From the NCBI RefSeq assembly GCF_025452235.1, contig NZ_CP104964.1:124001-188000 (forward strand): a DNA stretch of 64,000 bases. The letters run 5' to 3'. A program made the position numbers and the translations under genes. The stretch's first letter is position 1; each line of letters opens with the position of its first letter. This document shows positions 26,921-35,691 of the stretch, piece after piece. The notes beneath the pieces were generated by a model. The model was not told the DNA's origin. It saw nothing but the letters and a program-made list of their open reading frames with translations, and made no database searches. The DNA is from Devosia neptuniae. GTDB taxonomy: Bacteria > Pseudomonadota > Alphaproteobacteria > Rhizobiales > Devosiaceae.

Positions 26921-28169
26921 TCTCGGCTCCCGAAGCGTATCTGCTGAGCTCATCGCGACCGAGACGGACGGGGGTAGGCGCTGCGTAGGGGGCAAGGTAG
27001 TGCCTCGCGAGGTCACCCCGCCGGTCAGGGGGCAAGGCCGCATCGATGAGCGACCAGGCCGCGACGTCATCGAATACTGCGTCCCTGTTGGGAAAGATAA
27101 CCATCTTGTCGGTGTGATGGCCGGGCTGGCCATAGCGGATCACAAAGACTTCCGCGCCTGCCCGCCAGTCAGATAGGTGACGAATACGGTTCTGATCGGC
27201 GCGAGGGTGCCGCAGCCTGTAATAGTTGGCCAAGTGGACCTGGGCTTGGACGGCCAAGCCAGAGTCTGGTTGCTCTGCCAGTTCGTGAAGGACCTGGCCC
27301 ATGCCAGGGACCTCATCCCGGATTTCGGTGGCTGTCATCACTGCAAGATCGGCGCGGTTGGCAAATAGGAGGCGGCGAACGGCCGACGGATCGTCGGCGG
27401 CCAGCTCATGGATATGGAAGTCGAGTCCGTTGAAAGGCAGGTCGGCAGGCTCCGGGCCGGTGCGTTGCTCAATTATCCCCAGCATCCATTCGACCGGATC
27501 GAAGTCGCGCCCCTCAAAGTCGACTTCCGACAAATCAGCGCCCGACCAGTAAGGGCCTGCAATTCCAGGCCGGCTCAGCTCTTTTGCCGTCAGTTTAGCG
27601 ATGAAATCGGAATCCAAAAGCTCATCTGGCTTATGGCTTTCGCCTTGACCGGCTCTCCCCATCATGTGAGCTGCGCAGGCCCTTACGTAATCAGATGAAT
27701 GATCGAGGACGGGTGGCAAGTGCCCTTCCTCACAGGCATCGAGCCCGCCCAGAAGCACAATTGCGCCTTCAATCCGTTCAAGTGGAATGCCAGCCGGAGA
27801 CCGCCTGGCAAGCTCATGTAGCCAAGGTAACAAAACCTCTGGAAAAGGCGACCGATCACCCCGGTGGCGCAATACCCTCAGGAAGGAGAGCAAAACGTCT
27901 GCGTGGCGGCGGCTCGCGTTGTCCACCACGTCAATCAACCAAGTCGTTCGCCTGCGTTCCGCCTCCGCCAGGAATTCTCGCGGTCCTCCTTGGGAGGAGT
28001 GCTCAGCCCAGAACGCACCCATGGCAAGGCGTTCGACTGCAGCGTCTCGTACCGCGGCGTCTTCCTGGTGCACGAGTTCTGCGACACGCGGATACCACTC
28101 GGACCAGTCTTCAGGTCGAAATTGATGGAGTGGAGCGTTCAGCAGCGCCTGGATTGAGTATTCTTCCAT
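26841..28169 (-). CDS. Hypothetical protein with HEAT-like helical N-terminus
   Basis: A 442-residue soluble protein. The first 200 residues are pairs of helices (RVAELVHQEDAAVRDAAVERLA, HADVLLSFLRVLRH, SDYVRACAAHMMGRAG) resembling HEAT repeats. A middle part carries DLSEVDFEGRDFDPVEW and the C-terminus has strands (AEVFVIRYGQPGHHTDKMVI). No catalytic motif recognised. Such proteins appear near contact-dependent or interbacterial systems as accessory or immunity-like factors, but nothing here proves that. Confidence 0.65.
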   Translation of the reverse strand: MEEYSIQALLNAPLHQFRPEDWSEWYPRVAELVHQEDAAVRDAAVERLAMGAFWAEHSSQGGPREFLAEAERRRTTWLIDVVDNASRRHADVLLSFLRVLRHRGDRSPFPEVLLPWLHELARRSPAGIPLERIEGAIVLLGGLDACEEGHLPPVLDHSSDYVRACAAHMMGRAGQGESHKPDELLDSDFIAKLTAKELSRPGIAGPYWSGADLSEVDFEGRDFDPVEWMLGIIEQRTGPEPADLPFNGLDFHIHELAADDPSAVRRLLFANRADLAVMTATEIRDEVPGMGQVLHELAEQPDSGLAVQAQVHLANYYRLRHPRADQNRIRHLSDWRAGAEVFVIRYGQPGHHTDKMVIFPNRDAVFDDVAAWSLIDAALPPDRRGDLARHYLAPYAAPTPVRLGRDELSRYASGAEISLIGAKEGHGWRRIEIWFARLFVGS

Positions 28170-28352
28170 CTTCAGAACCTAGCATCCATGGCGTCGGCAT
28201 GCCCACGAGGGGACTAACATTATCTCGCCTGAAAGCGATAGAAGGTTTGCAGGCGGCAAATGCGGTGCGTTGAACCTCTATGTTCCAACACAAATTTGCC
28301 ACGAGCGGCTGAGTTTCAATCCAGAGACAGACTTTTACCTTGAGGATTCGCA

Positions 28353-29150
28353 ATGGGCATTATGAACGCGCTTGGCCATACCTTGATGGACAATGACGCC
28401 CTTCATTTCGACAGCGCCGCGGCGCTGTCACGAGAAGAACAAAAGCTTGTCACCTTGAGTGCGCCGCTGTCGGCATTCAACGGCGACTTCGTCAACAGCC
28501 TGGCCACTGGCAAGAGCAACGACGCTTTGCGCGAAGGCGTGGCGCAGGTCTGGAACGTGCATGATCGGGCCAGTTTTGAAGAGGTCGCCCACCGGCTGGC
28601 AGAAGAGGGGCAACGGTCTGCCTATCAGCCCGTGTGGGAGGCAATTACCGCCACGGACGAAGCGGTTCAGACGACGCATCCGCTGCTTAAGGCTGCCATG
28701 GAAGCCTGGTTTCCCGCCTTTTTCCAGATCAAGGCGCGCAACAATTTCGACTATCGCAACCTGGCATCGCAGGCTCGCGCGCTGGGGATAAACCTGCCGC
28801 AATTGCTGATTGGTAGTCGGGGATGGCTCGAGGCCATCCGTCTACGGCTTCATGTTCAGCCGGCGCAGATTCCGAATTTGGTGGCGTGGGACGCCGTGCG
28901 CCTGGCCAGCCTGTCGCGCTGGGCGGTGCAGCTGGGTTTCATCGATCGTGTGGAATTCGTGGACTTTGCCGGCGCCTTGATGCCGCAGGTTCGCAAGGCC
29001 TATACGGCGTGGCCCCAGGTGAGCGCGGCGTATATCGCCGGGGGTCTAATCTGGAACGCGTCGGAGGCACGCGAGGAAAATCTGCTGCGCACCAATGCTC
29101 TGCTGCTGAGCGACGTGAACAGTCCTTATCGTACCGTGGCTTTTGGCTGA
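28353..29150 (+). CDS. DUF1266 domain protein
   Basis: A 265-residue soluble protein. The C-terminal half (VAWDAVRLASLSRWAVQLGF, then YTAWPQVSAAYIAGGLIWNA) matches the DUF1266 pattern of a WD-x-x-R-x-x-x-L-x-RW helix and a W-x-x-x-x-x-x-Y-x-x-G-x-x-x-W helix, as in E. coli YbeU/YbeR. Function of the family is unknown. GAGGA lies seven bases before the ATG. A decayed partial copy lies 2 kb upstream. Confidence 0.75.
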   Translation: MGIMNALGHTLMDNDALHFDSAAALSREEQKLVTLSAPLSAFNGDFVNSLATGKSNDALREGVAQVWNVHDRASFEEVAHRLAEEGQRSAYQPVWEAITATDEAVQTTHPLLKAAMEAWFPAFFQIKARNNFDYRNLASQARALGINLPQLLIGSRGWLEAIRLRLHVQPAQIPNLVAWDAVRLASLSRWAVQLGFIDRVEFVDFAGALMPQVRKAYTAWPQVSAAYIAGGLIWNASEAREENLLRTNALLLSDVNSPYRTVAFG

Positions 29151-29175
29151 GCCGAGCCGCAGAGTGGGCCCGCCA

Positions 29176-29197
29176 ACCGCCCCGAGCGGTCTGTTTT
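29176..29197 (+). terminator. Possible terminator after the DUF1266 gene
   Basis: ACCGC and GCGGT enclose CCCGA, and CTGTTTT follows. The stem is only five bases long, so the call is weak. Position 26 bases after the stop codon fits. Confidence 0.3.
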
Positions 29198-29335
29198 CGG
29201 CAAAGTGCGGATTGTGGATCGTCTAGATAGCGGCTTCGACCTCTTGGCGCGCCCAAAGATAGTTGAACGGCAGCATCCAAGGTTCGACTGGCGGCCAATC
29301 GTTCGGCCATCCTGCACTTAAAGCCGCAGTGACGC

Positions 29336-30406
29336 CTATCGAAGCCTGGCACCCGTCTCCGCGTCGAACAACAAGGCCTGGTCTAGGTCAAAACCGGTCT
29401 CAAGACGCCGGCCGGGACTGAGCTGGAGGCGATCGCGGAATTCAACGATCAGGGGATTCTCCGTGTCCGAACGGGCGTAGGCAAATGAGCTTCCCCCCAG
29501 ATGCTCGACGAGATCGACGTCGATGGACAGTGTGACCGCCCCGGCGGGATCAAACCGATCAGGACGAATTCCGAGCAGGAATTTGCCGCCAATCTTGGGT
29601 GACGAGGCCAGAGCAAGCGGCACCGCAGCATCACCGAAATCCGGCAGTGTCAGCCGGCCATCGCTGTGGGCGACTACCCGGAGGAAATTCATCCGCGGCG
29701 AGCCGATGAAGCCGGCGACGAACAGATTATCCGGATCATCATAAAGTTCGAGTGGCGTCCCTACCTGCTCAATCCGCCCGGCGCGCAGCACCACGATCCG
29801 GTCGGCCAACGTCATCGCCTCGACCTGGTCATGCGTCACATAGATCATCGTGGCGCCCAACTGCTCATGCAGCCGCGCGATCTCGATCCGCATTTGCACC
29901 CGCAATTCGGCGTCGAGATTGCTCAGCGGCTCGTCGAACAGGAAGACTTCAGGGTTGCGCACGATGGCCCGGCCGATCGCCACGCGCTGTCGTTGGCCGC
30001 CCGACAGCTGCTTGGGCTTGCGCTCCAGCAAGTCCCCTAGGTGCAGGATCGCCGCAGCCTCGTCGACCTTGCGCTTTACCGCGGCCTTAGGCATGCCGTT
30101 CATGCGGAGACCAAAGCCGATGTTCTCCGCCACGCTCATATGCGGATACAGCGCATAGGACTGAAACACCATCGCCACGCGCCGCAGCGATGGATCGAGC
30201 TCGGTGACATCTCTGCTCCCGATGCTGAGAGTGCCGCCCGAGGCCGTCTCCAGCCCGGCGATGACGCGCAGCAGCGTCGACTTTCCGCAGCCCGAGGGCC
30301 CCACAAATACCACGAATTCGCCATCGGCGATGTCGAGGTCGACGCCGTGCAGGATGGCGGTATGCCCGAAGGATTTCTGAATGCCGCGCAGCGATAGACC
30401 AGACAT
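29336..30406 (-). CDS. CUT1 ABC transporter ATPase (UgpC/MalK family)
   Basis: A 356-residue ATPase starting [20 protein letters not shown], the same length as the one at 13976 and clearly its paralogue. Walker [55 protein letters not shown] and a TOBE-type C-terminus are all present. CGGAG lies upstream of the ATG; the longer open frame extends into the permease gene. Last gene of an importer operon that starts with the binding protein (or the nucleoside hydrolase). Confidence 0.93.
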   Translation of the reverse strand: MSGLSLRGIQKSFGHTAILHGVDLDIADGEFVVFVGPSGCGKSTLLRVIAGLETASGGTLSIGSRDVTELDPSLRRVAMVFQSYALYPHMSVAENIGFGLRMNGMPKAAVKRKVDEAAAILHLGDLLERKPKQLSGGQRQRVAIGRAIVRNPEVFLFDEPLSNLDAELRVQMRIEIARLHEQLGATMIYVTHDQVEAMTLADRIVVLRAGRIEQVGTPLELYDDPDNLFVAGFIGSPRMNFLRVVAHSDGRLTLPDFGDAAVPLALASSPKIGGKFLLGIRPDRFDPAGAVTLSIDVDLVEHLGGSSFAYARSDTENPLIVEFRDRLQLSPGRRLETGFDLDQALLFDAETGARLR

Positions 30407-30420
30407 GGATGTCTCCGAAA

Positions 30421-31275
30421 CTAGCCCTTGATGCCCGCACCCGCGAGCCCCTGGACGTAATAGCGCTGCAACGGCAGCAGCAGTGCGATTGGGATGAGAG
30501 CAGTGATGACCGACACCGCGAAAAGCTGGTTCCAGATCGTCTGGTACTGCTGCTGGAATGCTGCCATGCCGACCTGGATTACCTTGAACTGCTGGCTGGG
30601 CATGGCCAGCAAGGGCCACAGGAATGCTTCCCATTGGAAGATGAACAGCAGCAGCGCAGCGCTGATGCAAGTGGGCATCGACAGCGGCACATAGATGCGG
30701 AACAGGATATTGGTCCAGCTCACGCCATCGAGGCGCGCCGCCTCCATATAGTCACGCGGCACTTGGCTGAAGAACTGATAGAACAGGAACACCGCCAGCC
30801 CGTTGGCCACGCTGGGCATGATCAGCGCCAGCACATTATCAAGCCAGCCCAGTTGCTGCGTCACCGTATAGAGCGGTAGCGCGATCGCCTCGAACGGCAG
30901 CATGAAGCTGATGATGATCAGCGACAGGATCAGCTTCTTCCCCTTGAACTCGAACATGGCAAAGGCAAACCCCGCCGCGCCATTGACGATCAGCCCGCCC
31001 ACCATCGTGACCAGCGCAATGAACATCGTATTAGCAATGATCATGCCGAAACCGCGCTCGAACACGCCGGTATAGGCCTCGAAGGTCAGCGGCGAGGGGA
31101 TTAGCGCCTTGGTCGTCATCGGAAAAATATCGGCGAACACCTCGCCATTGGGCCGCAGCGACGACACCACGGCCCACCATAGTGGCAGCACGAAGATGAA
31201 GGCGACCAGCGCATAGACCAAGTGCCGCGCACCCAGCCCCGCCCCACGCTTGATCTGCGTCGACGCACTGGCCAT
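30421..31275 (-). CDS. CUT1 ABC transporter permease (MalG type)
   Basis: A 284-residue membrane protein starting [20 protein letters not shown], six segments, EAA loop [25 protein letters not shown] and C-terminus [14 protein letters not shown]. The ATG at 31275 shares its A with the TGA of the upstream permease (TGATG), a common coupling; a GTG one codon earlier is less likely. Confidence 0.92.
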   Translation of the reverse strand: MASASTQIKRGAGLGARHLVYALVAFIFVLPLWWAVVSSLRPNGEVFADIFPMTTKALIPSPLTFEAYTGVFERGFGMIIANTMFIALVTMVGGLIVNGAAGFAFAMFEFKGKKLILSLIIISFMLPFEAIALPLYTVTQQLGWLDNVLALIMPSVANGLAVFLFYQFFSQVPRDYMEAARLDGVSWTNILFRIYVPLSMPTCISAALLLFIFQWEAFLWPLLAMPSQQFKVIQVGMAAFQQQYQTIWNQLFAVSVITALIPIALLLPLQRYYVQGLAGAGIKG

Positions 31276-32144
31276 CACGCAGCCTCCTTGCGGCCGTTTA
31301 GCAGCCTGAACTGCAGCCCGACGATCACCAGCAGGATCAGCACCACCACCACGATGATCGCCATGGCCCGGCCCATGTCGCCGAACACGAAACCGGACTT
31401 ATAGGCCTCATACATCAGCACATTGGTCGAATCCGCCGGTCCGCCTTGCGTCAGCATGAAAATCGGCGCGAACAGCAGGAAATTGATCGATACATCCGCT
31501 ACCAGCACGAAAAGCAATGTCGGCTTGAGCAGTGGAATGGTGATGAACAGCAGTCGCTGCCATGGCTTTACGCCATCGATCCGCGCCGCATCGTAGATTT
31601 CCGGCGAGATATTTTGCAGCCCGCCAATAATGAAGATCATCCAGTAGGAAATGCCCTTCCACGTCGCGATGGCGATCACCGAATAGAGCGCGAAAGACGC
31701 CGAGGTCAGCCACGGCTGGGCGGGTACGCCGGCAATGCCGATGATCCCGTTCACCAGCCCATCCTGGCTCAGCATGATACGCCATATCAGCACCGCCGTC
31801 GGCAGCGACACCCCGATGGGAATTAGGAACAGCACGCGATAGAGCGTCACGCCCTTGAAATTCTGCACGTAGAGCAGCGCCAGTCCGAGGGCGAGCGCGA
31901 TCTGGATCGGGTTGATCAGCAGGTTGAACCACAGCGTGACCCTCAGCGAATTCCAGAATACGGAATCGGTTAGCAGCGAGACATAGTTGTCGAGGCCGAC
32001 AAAAACCGCCTGGCCGCGCAGCACGTTGAAAAAGCTGTCGTTAACGGCAAGGGCGATGGGATAGAGCCGGAAAACGACAAGACCGATCAGGGCCGGTGCC
32101 AGCAGCAGGGCAATCAGCAGCAATGGCGATCGGGATCTGATCAT
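31275..32144 (-). CDS. CUT1 ABC transporter permease (MalF/UgpA type)
   Basis: A 289-residue membrane protein with six segments. EAA loop PEIYDAARIDGVKPWQRLLFITIPLL and the LFAPIFMLTQGGPADSTNVLMY stretch are typical of UgpA-like permeases. It lies 50 bases after the binding-protein stop and overlaps the next permease by one base. Confidence 0.92.
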   Translation of the reverse strand: MIRSRSPLLLIALLLAPALIGLVVFRLYPIALAVNDSFFNVLRGQAVFVGLDNYVSLLTDSVFWNSLRVTLWFNLLINPIQIALALGLALLYVQNFKGVTLYRVLFLIPIGVSLPTAVLIWRIMLSQDGLVNGIIGIAGVPAQPWLTSASFALYSVIAIATWKGISYWMIFIIGGLQNISPEIYDAARIDGVKPWQRLLFITIPLLKPTLLFVLVADVSINFLLFAPIFMLTQGGPADSTNVLMYEAYKSGFVFGDMGRAMAIIVVVVLILLVIVGLQFRLLNGRKEAA

Positions 32145-32194
32145 GCCGTTTCCAGTCAGGGCGCCGCAGGGAGAACCGCAGGTGCCGGTTTCAA

Positions 32195-33508
32195 TCAGGG
32201 CGCAACGCGCGCCGCTGCCGCCTCGAATTTCTGCACGGCGCTGGCCAGGGCATCGGCCACTGGAACGCCGTTGGCAATGTCGACAAAGGCGGTCCTGAAC
32301 GCATCCTGCAACTGGCCGTAGGCTGCCGTAATCGGACGCGCCTTGGCGGTATTAAGCGAGTCAAAGACCCCCATCCGGAACACGTTCTGTGGGAAGGCGT
32401 CAAACGCCGGGTCCGTGCTGATCGTATCGAGCAAAGGCGTATAGGTCGGCAACTGCTGCAGCGAGTCAAACCAGACCTTGGTCCCTTCTTCCGAGGTGGT
32501 GAGGAACTGCGCGAAATCCAGCGCTTCGGCTTGGTTAGTCGAGGCTGCGTTGACGCCGACATACCAGCTCCCCGTCGGGGTCAGCACTTTGCCACCTTCG
32601 AAATAGGGGAAGGGCGCCACGCCGTAGTCGACGCCACTCGCCGTCAGCCCCGGCAGGTTCCAGGTGCCGCCCGCCATCATGGCAAGCTGGCCGTTGCCGA
32701 ACAGTTGCGCGGCTTCGCCATAACCCAGGCTCTTAGGGCTGACATTCCACTCGTTGTAGAGATTGGCCCAGAACGTCGCGCCCTTGATCCATGCCGCGCT
32801 GTCGAGATAGCCGGCGGCGGTATAGCCATCCGCGCCGATCACGTCGGTGCCCAGCGATTCACCCAAGGGCTGCAACTGATACAGCTCGCCGAACTGCTCG
32901 ACCGTAAAGCCATAGGTAGTGATGCGCCCGCCATCGCTGACCGTCAGCTTCTGTGCCGCATCGCCCACCTGTTCCCAGGTCCAGCGCTTCGTCGAGGCCA
33001 GTGTGTCGACATCGGCCTGAGTGGCTGTCTCGCCTGCTGTCAGCCCCTCCGGCGGAGTGATGCCGGCCGCCTCGAACAGCTTCTTGTTATAGAACAGCAC
33101 CTGCGCCGAATTGTTGATCGGCAGTGCGAACTGTGTGCCCTCGTACTTGCCGGCATCCAGCGCGCTGGTCACTAGCGTCGAGGTATCCACGCCCTCGATC
33201 GGAGACAGGAAGCCGCGCGACGCATAGGCGGCCAGCAGGGGTGCATCGACATAGACGAGGTCAATGCCGGTATCGGCCGACCGCAGCCGCAACTCTGCCA
33301 CCTGGAAGAACTGCGCGAAGGGATAGGGCTGCAGGTTGATCGTGATGCCCGGATTGGCCGCCGTATAGGCATCAGCCACCGCCTGCATAGCAACCGTGTC
33401 CCCGCCCTCGATGACGATCATGTTGAGCGTCTTGTCCTGGGCGAGCGCCGTGCCGGCCAGCATGCTGGCCATGACCGAAGCGACGATGGCAGTCTTGATG
33501 AGTTTCAT
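32195..33508 (-). CDS. CUT1 ABC transporter substrate-binding protein
   Basis: A 437-residue periplasmic protein (MKLIKTAIVASVMASMLAGTALA signal, cleavage before QDK). Family-1 features are LNMIVIEGGDTVAMQAVADAY, TGIDLVYVDAPLLAAYASRG, FALPINNSAQVLFYNKKLFEAAGITPPEG, and FGNGQLAMMAGGTWNLPG. It lies between a nucleoside hydrolase gene (24 bases upstream) and the permeases, on the same strand. That order suggests a ribonucleoside or a related riboside as ligand, which would be unusual for a CUT1 system. Confidence 0.92.
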   Translation of the reverse strand: MKLIKTAIVASVMASMLAGTALAQDKTLNMIVIEGGDTVAMQAVADAYTAANPGITINLQPYPFAQFFQVAELRLRSADTGIDLVYVDAPLLAAYASRGFLSPIEGVDTSTLVTSALDAGKYEGTQFALPINNSAQVLFYNKKLFEAAGITPPEGLTAGETATQADVDTLASTKRWTWEQVGDAAQKLTVSDGGRITTYGFTVEQFGELYQLQPLGESLGTDVIGADGYTAAGYLDSAAWIKGATFWANLYNEWNVSPKSLGYGEAAQLFGNGQLAMMAGGTWNLPGLTASGVDYGVAPFPYFEGGKVLTPTGSWYVGVNAASTNQAEALDFAQFLTTSEEGTKVWFDSLQQLPTYTPLLDTISTDPAFDAFPQNVFRMGVFDSLNTAKARPITAAYGQLQDAFRTAFVDIANGVPVADALASAVQKFEAAAARVAP

Positions 33509-33532
33509 AATGGCACCCGTGAGCTGAAGGGA

Positions 33533-34513
33533 TTACGACTGGGCAGAAAGACGGCCGGCACCCCAGATCAACGCCTGGGTCATCAGTTGAGCAAAGCCTT
33601 CGGCATCGGCCTTCATGGCCACGCCGACATTTTTTTTACGCGCGTCATGCGCGGGATCCTGAGGACGAATGTCGATCAGCGTCTGTCCGTAGCTCTGGTC
33701 GTCGCCGACGATCACGTCGCCCGGCAGCTGCTGGATTTCGAACAGGTCCGGCTGGATCAAATAGGCAATGGCGCACGGATCATGCAGCGGCGCGCCTGGC
33801 TTGTCCTGTCCGGCAAAGCGGTAATAGGTGCCGCAATAGAAATCCATGATGTCAGGCACGGCATTGTCGCCCGGCTGTGCCGCGCGGACCGCCGCAATAT
33901 CGCTGCGGCGCAGCAGCGTCTGATGCGTCAGGTTCAGCCCGAACATCACCAGCTTAACGCCCGAACGAAACACCATGCGCGCCGCATGGGCATCGGCCCA
34001 GATGTTGAACTCCGCAGCCGGGGTAATGTTGCCCTCGGTGGCCGAGCCGCCCATGAAGACGATCTGCTTGATCGTGCCGGCCAGATCTGGCCGCATCGCC
34101 AGCACCAGCGCCAGGTTGGTCATCGGACCAACCACCACGACAGTGATCTCGCCCGGATTGGCGTCCACCAGGTCGATGATTGCCTGCACGGCATGCTTGC
34201 TCTCGGCCCTGATCGTCGGCTGCGGCAGGTCCACGCCCGCGCTGTCTAGCCCGGATGGGCCGTGGAATTCGGCCGGAAATTCATAGCGGTTGAGCAACGG
34301 AAGTTCCGCCCCGCGATAGACCGGCACGTCGAGCTTGAACGCCTCGACGATGCGCAGCGCATTGTTGGTCGTGTTCTCCACTGAAGCATTGCCGCAGACC
34401 GAGGTGATCGCCTCGATGACGATGTCGTCGTGCCATGCTGCCAAAAGGATGGCGGCCATGTCGTCATGGCCGGGGTCGCAGTCGATGATGATGCGGTGGG
34501 GCAGGGTGGTCAC
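33533..34513 (-). CDS. Inosine/uridine-preferring nucleoside hydrolase family protein
   Basis: A 326-residue cytosolic enzyme with the calcium-binding start IIIDCDPGHDDMAAIL (Asp11, Asp13, Asp17, Asp18), VVGPMTNLAL, GGSATEGNITPAAEFNIWADAHAA and a C-terminal PLHDPCAIAYL carrying the His/Asp pair. Members cleave the N-glycosidic bond of ribonucleosides to base and ribose. Length is usual (about 310-330). It starts with GTG at 34513. First gene of the importer operon and divergent from a LysR regulator, so import and cleavage of a nucleoside-like compound is likely. Confidence 0.9.
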   Translation of the reverse strand: MTTLPHRIIIDCDPGHDDMAAILLAAWHDDIVIEAITSVCGNASVENTTNNALRIVEAFKLDVPVYRGAELPLLNRYEFPAEFHGPSGLDSAGVDLPQPTIRAESKHAVQAIIDLVDANPGEITVVVVGPMTNLALVLAMRPDLAGTIKQIVFMGGSATEGNITPAAEFNIWADAHAARMVFRSGVKLVMFGLNLTHQTLLRRSDIAAVRAAQPGDNAVPDIMDFYCGTYYRFAGQDKPGAPLHDPCAIAYLIQPDLFEIQQLPGDVIVGDDQSYGQTLIDIRPQDPAHDARKKNVGVAMKADAEGFAQLMTQALIWGAGRLSAQS

Positions 34514-34672
34514 GCAGTATGCTCACAGTCAGTTTCGGTCCAATAAACTGCGCATCAGCAGAGCGTTAACTCCGGTGTACCGTTGCCCGGGAACGCTGCT
34601 AAACCCTACAGCTTACGGGGTGAGCCTAGGATGGACGACAGTTCTGTAACAGCATACAATTCCGCCATTCGG

Positions 34673-34687
34673 TTGACTTTTACTCAA
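34673..34687. promoter_or_regulatory. LysR-type T-N11-A box
   Basis: TTGACTTTTACTCAA is a dyad (TTGA-N7-TCAA) that contains the T-N11-A core of LysR-type binding sites. It ends eight bases before the lysR start and lies in the region shared with the nucleoside hydrolase promoter, so it could serve autoregulation and control of the divergent operon. Confidence 0.4.
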
Positions 34688-34694
34688 GGGTCGA

Positions 34695-35570
34695 ATGCTT
34701 CATCTGCTCAATGCCGTTCGCGCCTTCGAGGTAGCTGCCCGCCTCGGCAGCGTGAGCAAGGCTGCCGACGAATTGCACGTCACCAGCGGCGCCGTCAGCC
34801 GTCATATCAAGAATCTAGAGGACGAATTCGGCATTTCGCTGTTCGAGCGCGGCAACCGCTCCATGCGCCTCACGCCCGAGGCACGGACCTTTGCTGCCAC
34901 CGTGACAGAAGCCTTTGCTTCCATGACACGGGGTGCCGAGCACTTGCGCGCGGCCGCGAGCCAGTCCACCATCATGATCACAGCCCCCGATACCTTCATG
35001 CTGCGCTGGCTCGTGCCACGCCTGCAGAGCCTCGAACAGGCACTGGGTGGCATTTCCGTCCGCCTCACCACCTGGACACGAGAGATCAATCCCGCCGATC
35101 GCTCGATCGATATCTATGTCGGCGTTGGCCCCCTGCTCGACATCCCGGGAATGACGGTCAGCGCCGTGGCGCCGGAAACCTTCGGTCCGGTTATCAGTCC
35201 CATGCTGGTCAAGGGCCGCGAACTGACGCCCGAACTGGTCTGGAGCCTGCCCCGGCTCGACATCCGCTGGCCGCCGGATATGTGGACCAACTGGGCCCGC
35301 GAGGCCGGCTGCACTCTGCCACCGCGCGACACCATATGGTATGACGCACTCTCGTTCAGCGTGCAGGCCGCAGAAGCTGGCCTTGGCGTCGCCATCGGTC
35401 CCGGTCCCGCCATTACCGACGCCCTCCAGCACGGCCGGCTAATCGCGCCGTTCGGCATGGTCACCCGCAACGGCTCTTGGTTTCTCGCCTGGCGCAACGA
35501 CCGCTCCGGCCGCACCATGCACATGGTCCGCCGTTGGTTTCAGCAACAAATGTCGGCAGACGCATCCTAA
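34695..35570 (+). CDS. LysR-family transcriptional regulator
   Basis: A 291-residue regulator. The helix-turn-helix is ARLGSVSKAADELHVTSGAV (residues about 15-34), followed by the LysR substrate domain. The N-terminus is in the GcvA style (LNAVRAFEVAARLGSVSKAA). AAGGG precedes the ATG. Divergent from the nucleoside hydrolase/ABC operon, which it probably controls. Effector unknown. Confidence 0.93.
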   Translation: MLHLLNAVRAFEVAARLGSVSKAADELHVTSGAVSRHIKNLEDEFGISLFERGNRSMRLTPEARTFAATVTEAFASMTRGAEHLRAAASQSTIMITAPDTFMLRWLVPRLQSLEQALGGISVRLTTWTREINPADRSIDIYVGVGPLLDIPGMTVSAVAPETFGPVISPMLVKGRELTPELVWSLPRLDIRWPPDMWTNWAREAGCTLPPRDTIWYDALSFSVQAAEAGLGVAIGPGPAITDALQHGRLIAPFGMVTRNGSWFLAWRNDRSGRTMHMVRRWFQQQMSADAS

Positions 35571-35656
35571 TGGCTGTCACTGCCCCCCTGGCGAGGCGCG
35601 ATCAAAGCATCCCCCTCACAAGGTCTGGCTGGCGTACTCATGTCGATGAGGAAGAT

Positions 35657-35683
35657 GGCGGGCTCTGGCGCTGTGAGCCCGCC
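35657..35683. terminator. Hairpin between converging lysR and phoX genes
   Basis: GGCGGGCTC (35657-35665) and GAGCCCGCC (35675-35683) form a perfect nine-base stem with a nine-base loop. It lies between the ends of two converging genes and may act in both directions, although neither side has a clear T-run. Confidence 0.55.
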
Positions 35684-35691
35684 TCTCAGCT

